Below the pieces are notes generated by a model. The model had not been told where the DNA came from. It did not search any database and saw only the letters and a program-made list of their open reading frames with translations. Of a DNA stretch of 5,023 nt, positions 1 to 3,560 are shown piece after piece. Source of the DNA: Geodermatophilaceae bacterium (GTDB taxonomy: Bacteria; Actinomycetota; Actinomycetes; Mycobacteriales; Geodermatophilaceae). Where the stretch lies: positions 1 to 5,023 of the forward strand of contig JACCUF010000163.1 of the NCBI GenBank assembly GCA_013811975.1, in the 5' to 3' direction. Numbering within the stretch: position 1 is the stretch's first letter; every line of letters starts with the position of its first letter. The position numbers were made by a program, and so were the translations under genes.

Positions 1-253
1 GAGTATGGCATGCCCTATAGCGCGCGCTGTGGCGTCCGCTTAGCAGTCCTGAGCGCGACGCCTGCTCTGTAGTCGAACATCGCTTGTGCGGGTCGTACCC
101 GATGGACGTGAAGCGCCGCCGGTCGCCGAGACCCGATTCCTGGTCATCTCGGCACTGGCGCTCCGAGCAGCTTACACGCCGAACGCGTTACCTCCGCCGG
201 TGGCAGGGTGTGGGGAGCGGTCGGCCTGTGCGGTCGTTGGGCGGTACCGCGCA
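1..253. other. Flanking region without a recognisable gene
   Basis: This stretch lies outside the IS30 remnant. Reading frames are open on the plus strand (from about 53 onward), but the translation is rich in Arg, Pro and Ala, matches no family I know, and runs straight on into the antisense of the IS30 transposase, so it is probably spurious. Minus-strand frames have stops. Two short perfect palindromes are present, AGCGCGCGCT at 19-28 and GCGGTACCGC at 241-250; neither has a clear role. Confidence 0.5.
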
Positions 254-281
254 ACGGCGGATCCAAGCGGTCAACGCAACA
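254..281 (+). repeat. IS30 terminal inverted repeat, right end (IRR)
   Basis: This segment aligns with the reverse complement of 1957-1985 at about 20 of 28 positions, including the shared blocks GGCGG, CGGTC and CGCAACA. It overlaps the last codons of the IS30 transposase (stop at 271-273), which is the usual position of a transposase end relative to the right repeat. The outer border is set by where similarity ends. Confidence 0.7.
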
Positions 282-429
282 GGAGCGGTCCGATCTGTTC
301 GATTGGTTTCTTGAACGCTAGTCGTTTTCGGGGTCTGTCGTTGAGCTCGGCGGCGACCCAGTCCAGGTCGGCTTCGCTGTGCACCGACAGGTCGGTCCCC
401 TTGGGGAAATACTGCCGCAGCAGCCCATT
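271..429 (-). pseudogene. IS30-family transposase, C-terminal fragment (downstream of the IS110 insertion)
   Basis: The minus strand encodes 52 residues and a stop. The segment starts NGLLRQYFPKGTDLS and continues through LNDRPRKRL and EQIGPLLLR. This is the standard C-terminal end of IS30-family DDE transposases, directly after the catalytic Glu. The upstream continuation, including the catalytic Asp and Glu, lies more than 1.3 kb away at 1783-1932 because the IS110 element is inserted between the Thr and Asn codons. An open frame continues from this fragment into IS110 sequence up to about 1110, but that part is antisense-like and has no transposase character. The fragment has no start of its own and is not expected to be functional. 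Confidence 0.9.
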
Positions 430-431
430 GG
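430..431 (-). other. IS110 core dinucleotide at the right end (CC)
   Basis: On the minus strand the RE tip reads ..TAGGAGCGT, then CC, then the IS30 codons AATGGG. This position corresponds to the core left between element and target. The opposite junction has CT, so the two cores differ in the second base. Confidence 0.55.
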
Positions 432-444
432 ACGCTCCTATGTT

Positions 445-450
445 TGTCAA
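445..450 (-). promoter_or_regulatory. Consensus -35 box (TTGACA) at the IS110 right end, possible circle-junction promoter
   Basis: The minus strand reads TTGACA 13 nt from the RE tip and contains the transposase stop codon TGA. Elements of this family can circularise so that RE abuts LE, and in characterised members the joined ends create a promoter that drives the leader RNA and transposase. Here joining RE, the core and LE would place TTGACA upstream of TATCAA in LE with a 20-bp spacer, longer than the ideal 17 bp. The -35 match is perfect; the -10 is weak. Confidence 0.4.
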
Positions 451-1514
451 GCGGCTGCGGGGGCGTCGTCGAGTCGGACCGCTGCCTCGATTCTTCGGTA
501 GAGGCGTCGGGCTAGTGCGCGCTTGAGTGAGCGTCGGATGTCGCGGTGTGTCTTGCCTTGGGCGCTGCGTCGGATCTCGTAGGCGCGGGTCTCTGGGTGG
601 CATCTCATGCGGGTGACGGCGACGGTGTGCAGCGCTCGGTTCAGCGCGCGGTCGCCACCGCGGTTGAGACGATGCCGCGAGCGTTGACCACTGCTTGTCT
701 CCAGTGGAGCGACGCCGGCCAGTGATGCGAACGCCGCTTCGTTGCGGACCCGCTCGTGGTGGGACCAGCTGATCAACAGTTGTGCGGCCACCACGGGGCC
801 AACGCCGGGCTCGGTGAGCAAAGCGAGCCCTGCCGGGTGCTGCTTGATCAGGTCGAGCAGTTGAGGATTGAGCTCGGCCAGCTGCATAGACAGAAACCGA
901 ACCCGTGCCGCAACTGACTGCAGACTGAACACTGAGAGGCGGTGCTCGATGGGGGCTGACTTCGGGATCTGCAGTTGTTCGATCCGGGTGAGCTGGGCGG
1001 TCAGAGATCGGCCGCGCAGCTGGGCGCGCAGGTGCTCGGGGGCGACCACGATCAGGCTCTTCAACTCGTTGACCGCCTTCGTTCGGCTGACCAGCACCCC
1101 CTCTCTGCAAGCGAAAACCATCCGCAGCGCCTCCCGCAGACCGCCTGAGCGAGGAGCACCTTGCTCGTCGCGGGCGAGCGCTTGGCGGGCCGCGCGGATC
1201 GCGTCGATCCGATCGTTCTTCGCTCCTCGGGCGCGTTTGAGCGCACCAACCTCGACGACCGTCTCACCGGCATCGAGGAGGAACACGACCAGGCCGGCAG
1301 CGAAGCTGCCGGTGCCTTCCAGCGCCCAGATCCGTCGACCCGGAGCGTTCTCACCGGCCCAGGTAAGCATCCGTCGATAACCAGGGCCGTCGGCGGTGTC
1401 AGCCACGTGAGCGTGGACTCGTGCGGCCCCGGTATCGAGCACCGCCAGGTCGACGGTGTCGCGGTCTGGATCGCCTCCGATGACGAAGTCGTAGTGCTCT
1501 GCAAGCATGACCAT
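447..1514 (-). CDS. IS110-family transposase (DEDD N-terminal, Transposase_20 C-terminal)
   Basis: A 355-residue recombinase that cuts and rejoins DNA under guidance of the element's bridge RNA. The N-terminal RuvC-like DEDD domain shows FVIGGDPDRD (Asp15), WALEGTGSF (Glu66) and AKNDRIDA (Asp101 and Asp104). A helical middle follows. The C-terminal Transposase_20 part has LLTEPGVGPVVAAQLL (about 232-247) and FASLAGVAPLETSSGQ (about 262-277), with the catalytic Ser in TSSG (274/275), then RLNRGGDRALNRALH. Length and all key residues are normal, so the protein looks intact. I chose ATG 1514 because GGAAGGA lies 8 nt upstream on the minus strand; an ATG at 1553 adds 13 poorly conserved residues, and ATG 1508 is also possible. 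The stop codon lies only 15 bp from the element tip. Family assignment is very sure; activity is inferred. Confidence 0.95.
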   Translation of the reverse strand: MVMLAEHYDFVIGGDPDRDTVDLAVLDTGAARVHAHVADTADGPGYRRMLTWAGENAPGRRIWALEGTGSFAAGLVVFLLDAGETVVEVGALKRARGAKNDRIDAIRAARQALARDEQGAPRSGGLREALRMVFACREGVLVSRTKAVNELKSLIVVAPEHLRAQLRGRSLTAQLTRIEQLQIPKSAPIEHRLSVFSLQSVAARVRFLSMQLAELNPQLLDLIKQHPAGLALLTEPGVGPVVAAQLLISWSHHERVRNEAAFASLAGVAPLETSSGQRSRHRLNRGGDRALNRALHTVAVTRMRCHPETRAYEIRRSAQGKTHRDIRRSLKRALARRLYRRIEAAVRLDDAPAAA

Positions 1515-1526
1515 TGCGGTTGTCCT

Positions 1527-1538
1527 TCCATCGATGGA
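1527..1538 (-). promoter_or_regulatory. 12-bp perfect palindrome next to the transposase ribosome binding site
   Basis: TCCATCGATGGA is perfectly self-complementary. On the minus strand its 3' end runs into GGAAGGA, the Shine-Dalgarno sequence for the IS110 transposase start at 1514. It could bind a dimeric protein or affect translation of the transposase, but it has no loop and nothing else supports a function. Confidence 0.3.
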
Positions 1539-1586
1539 TGACGCGGAAGGCATCGGCCTGGGTGAAGATCACTGGTCGCGGCAGCA

Positions 1587-1593
1587 CTGTGAG
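1587..1593 (-). other. Candidate right donor guide (RDG)
   Basis: The minus strand reads CTCACAG, the exact reverse complement of CTGTGAG, which is the CT core plus the first five LE bases (1778-1784). It is the last of the four guides in the leader, as in IS621. Confidence 0.6.
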
Positions 1594-1595
1594 GG

Positions 1596-1609
1596 GTCAC
1601 GTCGGTAAC
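1596..1609 (-). repeat. Small hairpin between the two donor guides
   Basis: On the minus strand GUUAC and GUGAC can pair (five pairs, one of them U-G) around the loop CGAC. It lies between the donor guide segments, where a bridge RNA donor-binding loop is expected to be structured. Confidence 0.4.
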
Positions 1610-1618
1610 GGCGGACAA

Positions 1619-1625
1619 GCTCCTA
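1619..1625 (-). other. Candidate left donor guide (LDG)
   Basis: The minus strand reads TAGGAGC, identical to seven bases at the RE tip (TAGGAGCGT, 432-440). The family model predicts identity between LDG and the RE top strand. It lies 3' of the target guides, as expected. Confidence 0.6.
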
Positions 1626-1637
1626 ATCAAGCCAAGA

Positions 1638-1646
1638 CGAGTGGGC
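1638..1646 (-). other. Candidate right target guide (RTG)
   Basis: The minus strand reads GCCCACTCG. The reverse complement of core plus right target (CCAATGGGC) is GCCCATTGG, so 7 of 9 positions agree, including an unbroken GCCCA. The polarity (complementary to the top strand) is what the family model predicts. Confidence 0.5.
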
Positions 1647-1704
1647 CAGGTCGGTGCCGGCAACCCCAGCGACAGGTCAAACGAAAGACACACGCGAGGC
1701 GGTC

Positions 1705-1713
1705 AGTATTCTC
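1705..1713 (-). other. Candidate left target guide (LTG)
   Basis: The minus strand reads GAGAATACT, against GAGAACACT at the left junction in the IS30 gene. The single difference (U in RNA, C in the target top strand) can be read as a U-G wobble with the bottom strand. The last two bases coincide with the CT core. Confidence 0.6.
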
Positions 1714-1728
1714 GAGAGTCACCTCGAG
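1711..1728 (-). repeat. CTCGAG hairpin at the 5' part of the putative bridge RNA
   Basis: Two copies of CTCGAG (1711-1716 and 1723-1728) are separated by 6 nt. Each copy is self-complementary, so the pair can form a 6-bp stem with a 6-nt loop. The 3' arm overlaps the start of the candidate left target guide, so the hairpin and target pairing might compete. Confidence 0.5.
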
Positions 1729-1782
1729 CTGCCAGCACCAAGCCTGGCCGATCAGCTCCGACCGAGCCACCTTGATACTCAC

Positions 1783-1784
1783 AG
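1783..1784 (-). other. IS110 core dinucleotide at the left end (CT)
   Basis: On the minus strand the junction reads GAGAACA, CT, GTGAGTATC: IS30 target, core, then LE. CT is also the core known for IS621 of this family. It is supported by the leader segment CTCACAG (1587-1593, minus), which would pair with CTGTGAG across the core and the first LE bases. Confidence 0.6.
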
Positions 1785-1932
1785 TGTTCTCATTGGAGCC
1801 CCGCTGCCAGGGGCTGTGCGGGTCGCAGAAGTAGATGGCCATCTTTGTGGCCAGGGTGATCTAGCGGTGCTGGGCAAGCTCGGTGCCCTGGTCCCGGGCC
1901 TGCTTCTCGATCAGTTCCTTCTTCGACCACAT
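1783..1932 (-). pseudogene. IS30-family transposase, DDE-region fragment with in-frame stop
   Basis: The minus strand from ATG 1930-1932 reads MWSKKELIEKQAR, then DQGTELAQHR, a TAG stop (1861-1863), ITLATKM and AIYFCDPHSPWQRGSNENT, and ends at the IS110 insertion. DQG supplies the second catalytic Asp and NENT the catalytic Glu; counting through the stop the spacing is D-33-E, as in IS30 transposases. The first 13 residues are not typical of the region before DQG (usually ..TWDQG), and the left inverted repeat lies only about 25 bp further upstream. I infer that an internal deletion fused the extreme N-terminus to the DDE region. The protein is broken three times: deletion, stop and IS110 insertion. 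The identity of the DDE part is very sure; that of the first 13 residues is not. Confidence 0.88.
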
Positions 1933-1956
1933 CCACAACACCTCATATCGGTAGGG

Positions 1957-1985
1957 GTGTTGCGACGACCGATTGAGCCCGCCAT
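1957..1985 (-). repeat. IS30 terminal inverted repeat, left end (IRL)
   Basis: The minus strand reads ATGGCGGGCTCAATCGGTC and then GTCGCAACAC. It matches the plus strand at 254-281 at about 20 of 28 positions. It lies upstream of the remnant transposase start, as expected for the left end of an IS30 element. Confidence 0.7.
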
Positions 1986-2075
1986 CCTCTTTCGGGACAA
2001 TGCGACCCGGGCTCGTGGGGTATTCGCGTGGCATGCGCGGCGGGAGAAGGTTTCAAGCGGCGTAGAGCCATACTG

Positions 2076-2753
2076 ATGACTATGGATGTCGAACAGCTGC
2101 GCGTGAACGTCTATCGGTTATTTGCCCGGACCGGGCGACCGCCAGCCGTCGACGAGCTTGCCGGTGCCGTAGGCGCTGAGACCACCGAGGTCCGCCACGC
2201 GCTTCGTCAGCTGGCCCAGGGCCGGCACCTGTCGCTCGGCGCCGATGACGCCATCGTCATGGCCCACCCGTTCTCCGCGGTGCCGCTTGGCTTTTCGGTC
2301 ATGAGTACCGACACCCTGTGGTGGGGCGGGTGCGCGTGGGACTCATTCACCCTGCCGCACCTACTCGGCGACGTCGTGCCCGCTGCCGCGCGGGTACTGG
2401 TGGCGACTACGTGCCCGGCCTGCAACCGCCCCCACGCCTGGAACGTCGATCGCAGCGGCCCTCCCGAGGGAGAGCAGGTGGCACACTTCCTGGTACCCGC
2501 CGCCCGCATGTGGGATGACGTAGTGCACACCTGCGGCCACCAACGCCTGTTCTGCTCCACCAGTTGCGTCGAGACATGGCTGGCGCGCACCGGCAATATC
2601 CGCGGATACATGATGGACCTGCCGACCCTATGGCGGCTGGCCGCCCACTGGTACGACGGCCGCCTCGAGTACGGCTACACGCGTCGCGAGCCCGCCGACG
2701 CCGCCGAGTACCTACACTCGGTCGGTCTGTCCGGCTCATTCTGGGGGCACTAG
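2076..2753 (+). CDS. Alkylmercury lyase (MerB) family protein
   Basis: A 225-residue cytoplasmic protein of the organomercurial-lyase family, whose characterised members cleave the carbon-mercury bond to release Hg(II). The N-terminus (about 1-60) is the family's helix-turn-helix-like domain. The MerB fold follows, with MAHPFSAVPLGF, WWGGCAWDSF (Cys86, Asp89) and HTCGHQRLFCS (Cys153). These align with Cys96, Asp99 and Cys159 of plasmid R831b MerB, so the catalytic pattern is complete. Extra cysteines, CPAC (113-116) and Cys160/Cys164, are unlike classical MerB and could form a metal or zinc site. ATG 2076 is chosen because the family-like sequence starts there; ATG 2082 (223 residues) and GTG 2028 (241) are possible, and no start has a good ribosome site. 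No merA, merR or merT is nearby, so mercury as the true substrate is unproven. Family is sure, substrate is not. Confidence 0.88.
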   Translation: MTMDVEQLRVNVYRLFARTGRPPAVDELAGAVGAETTEVRHALRQLAQGRHLSLGADDAIVMAHPFSAVPLGFSVMSTDTLWWGGCAWDSFTLPHLLGDVVPAAARVLVATTCPACNRPHAWNVDRSGPPEGEQVAHFLVPAARMWDDVVHTCGHQRLFCSTSCVETWLARTGNIRGYMMDLPTLWRLAAHWYDGRLEYGYTRREPADAAEYLHSVGLSGSFWGH

Positions 2754-2766
2754 GGCAGCTCAGCCC

Positions 2767-2886
2767 ATGAGCCGCTTGCTGGGCCACCGCACCGGCCCGG
2801 TAGCCGATCCCATCCGGGACAAAGGTGTTCCCCAGCTCCTCCGGCGCGGGCGTCGCCGCAAGCCGTTCATCTACTGGGACGGGTGA
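2767..2886 (+). CDS. Possible small basic protein (39 residues)
   Basis: ATG 2767 opens a frame ending at TGA 2884-2886, only 13 bp after the MerB-like stop. The product starts MSRLLGHRTGPV and ends RKPFIYWDG. It is strongly basic in its second half (RRGRRRK), with no membrane segment, signal peptide or cysteine. About 32 of 38 sense codons after the start end in G or C, like the neighbouring real genes and higher than chance alone would readily give. AGGG lies about 11 nt upstream and could serve as a weak ribosome site. I do not recognise the protein. It could be a small gene co-transcribed with the MerB-like gene, or the decayed end of a longer gene. Confidence 0.4.
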   Translation: MSRLLGHRTGPVADPIRDKGVPQLLRRGRRRKPFIYWDG

Positions 2887-2905
2887 GCCAGTTGATGTAG
2901 GTGGG

Positions 2906-2935
2906 TTCGCAAAGCCCATGCCAAGGCCGTATTAT
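2906..2935 (+). promoter_or_regulatory. Candidate promoter of the regulator-exporter operon
   Basis: TTCGCA at 2906-2911 (4 of 6 to TTGACA) and TATTAT at 2930-2935 (5 of 6 to TATAAT) are separated by 18 bp. This puts transcription start near 2942, inside the 28-bp palindrome, a classic arrangement for repression. A second possibility is TATTGT at 2969-2974, which would give a leaderless transcript starting at ATG 2982; leaderless mRNAs are common in actinomycetes and would explain the lack of a ribosome site there. Confidence 0.5.
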
Positions 2936-2937
2936 GT

Positions 2938-2965
2938 GCAACGACTCTTGCGCAATGAGCGTTGC
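2938..2965 (+). promoter_or_regulatory. 28-bp palindromic operator candidate
   Basis: The outer arms are GCAACG (2938-2943) and CGTTGC (2960-2965), and the centre is TTGCGCAA (2948-2955). All are exactly symmetric about the same axis; only the 4-bp spacers (ACTC and TGAG) break the symmetry. It lies between the -10 box and the regulator's start, matching how dimeric ArsR/winged-helix repressors bind. The most likely ligand is the adjacent regulator, acting on its own operon. Confidence 0.6.
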
Positions 2966-2981
2966 TGACTATTGTGTCTGC

Positions 2982-3560
2982 ATGGATGTGGATCGTTCAC
3001 CAAGACAAGTCACCGATTCGGGCGTTCTTGCTGCGATGTCTCACCCTTTGCGACGGCGCCTGCTGGACGTGTTGAAGGTCTATGGCCCAGGAACCGTGTC
3101 CTCGTTGGCCGAGCGCACCGGTGAGCGCGTACCGAACGTGAGCCATCATCTGAAGGTTCTGGCGGGTGTCGACTTGGTGGACCTGGCTCCCGAGCTGGCC
3201 CGTGATCGGCGGGAACGGTGGTGGCGGCTGGTTTCGCCGACGTTGCGTTGGTCCAGCGAGGACTTCGAGGACGACCCGGCGGGATCGGCGATCGCTCAAG
3301 CGGCGCTGTCATTGAACCTTGATCACCACACACGCGCGGTCCGCGCTTGGTACGCCGCCGACGAGCAAAGCCGACACGCGTGGGGAGACGCGGGGTTCTC
3401 CACCGACAAGTGGCTGAACCTGAGCCCCGACGAACTCAGTGAACTGTCCCAGCAGGTCATCGCCCTGTTCGATCAGTGGGCTACCCGCGCGGTTCCCCAA
3501 GACGGCGCACAACGCGACCCGGTCTTGGTCTTCACCTACGGGGTCCCGGCCCAACCATGA
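2982..3560 (+). CDS. ArsR/HTH_20-type winged-helix transcriptional regulator
   Basis: A 192-residue cytoplasmic DNA-binding protein. The winged helix-turn-helix occupies about residues 11-90: VLAAMSHPLRRRLLDVL (helices 1-2), TVSSLAERTG (helix 3), the recognition helix around PNVSHHLKVL, and a wing ending near RWWRLVSPTLRW. The roughly 100-residue C-terminal part is mainly helical and probably serves dimerisation or ligand binding. The ArsR metal motif ELCVCDL is absent, and the body from Met1 has no cysteine, so within this start it should not be a thiol metal sensor. Earlier in-frame ATGs at 2955 and 2934 would add a cysteine-rich arm. ATG 2982 is preferred because family-like sequence starts after it. 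The stop overlaps the exporter start (ATGA), so the two are coupled. The probable role is repression of its own operon; the inducer is unknown. Confidence 0.85.
   Translation: MDVDRSPRQVTDSGVLAAMSHPLRRRLLDVLKVYGPGTVSSLAERTGERVPNVSHHLKVLAGVDLVDLAPELARDRRERWWRLVSPTLRWSSEDFEDDPAGSAIAQAALSLNLDHHTRAVRAWYAADEQSRHAWGDAGFSTDKWLNLSPDELSELSQQVIALFDQWATRAVPQDGAQRDPVLVFTYGVPAQP

Larger units (their letters stand above)
1580..1740 (-). ncRNA. Putative IS110 bridge RNA (seekRNA) with target- and donor-binding segments
   Basis: The 268-bp leader between LE and the transposase has the position and length for a bridge RNA, which directs the IS110 recombinase by pairing with target and donor DNA. In 5'-3' order on the minus strand I see four segments. 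A left target guide, GAGAATACT (1705-1713), resembles the IS30 sequence GAGAACACT. A right target guide, GCCCACTCG (1638-1646), is close to the complement of the right target side. A left donor guide, TAGGAGC (1619-1625), is identical to the RE tip. A right donor guide, CTCACAG (1587-1593), is complementary to core plus LE. This order matches IS621. A 5' hairpin (1711-1728) and a donor-loop hairpin (1596-1609) fit a folded RNA. The RNA ends are estimates, and each match is short; order and polarity are the main support. Confidence 0.7.
432..1782 (-). mobile_element. IS110-family insertion sequence, apparently complete
   Basis: A 1,351-bp element in minus orientation, so its left end (LE) is at 1782 and its right end (RE) at 432. 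The borders come from the interrupted host gene: joining the flanks with one 2-bp core gives the IS30 codons for Asn-Glu-Asn-Thr-Asn-Gly in frame. It has no terminal inverted repeats and no target duplication beyond the 2-bp core, as usual in IS110. The transposase (447-1514) lies close to RE, leaving a 268-bp noncoding LE leader. This is the IS110-group layout, with the bridge RNA upstream of the transposase; IS1111-type elements carry it downstream. The core is CT at the LE side (1783-1784, minus) and CC at the RE side (430-431, minus). Borders may be off by 1-3 bp. Confidence 0.88.
254..1985 (-). mobile_element. IS30-family element, internally deleted and split by an IS110 insertion
   Basis: The outer element of a nested pair. 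It is recognised by two matching terminal inverted repeats (about 254-281 and 1957-1985) and by the C-terminal end of an IS30-type DDE transposase, read on the minus strand in two pieces (1783-1932 and 271-429). Without the IS110 insertion about 380 bp of IS30 DNA remains, whereas family members are usually about 1.0-1.4 kb, so most of the N-terminal transposase coding region is missing. A TAG codon at 1861-1863 adds a further inactivating lesion. The remnant could only move if a related transposase acted on its ends. No convincing target-site duplication is visible. The outer borders are uncertain by a few bases because they rest on repeat alignment alone. Confidence 0.8.

Noticed and set aside
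86..526. Plus-strand open frame of 146 codons across the left flank and IS30/IS110 ends
   Set aside because: It runs antisense through the IS30 transposase end and the IS110 right end, has no family features, and is Arg/Pro/Ala-rich as expected of a high-GC shadow frame.
430..1110. Minus-strand open frame extending the IS30 C-terminal fragment upstream into IS110 DNA
   Set aside because: It is a different frame over the IS110 transposase gene; only the last 52 residues (271-429) are IS30 sequence.
1627..1782. Minus-strand extension of the upstream IS30 fragment (after NENT) into the IS110 leader
   Set aside because: Residues after NENT come from the noncoding IS110 left end; they bear no resemblance to a transposase and simply run to the first stop.
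1654..2076. Plus-strand open frame of 140 codons
   Set aside because: It is antisense to the IS30 fragment and crosses the IS110 leader and the IS30 left repeat; the translation has no recognisable domain.
2407..2919. Minus-strand open frame of 170 codons opposite the MerB-like gene
   Set aside because: The plus-strand gene carries clear MerB motifs; the antisense product is low-complexity and unrecognisable.
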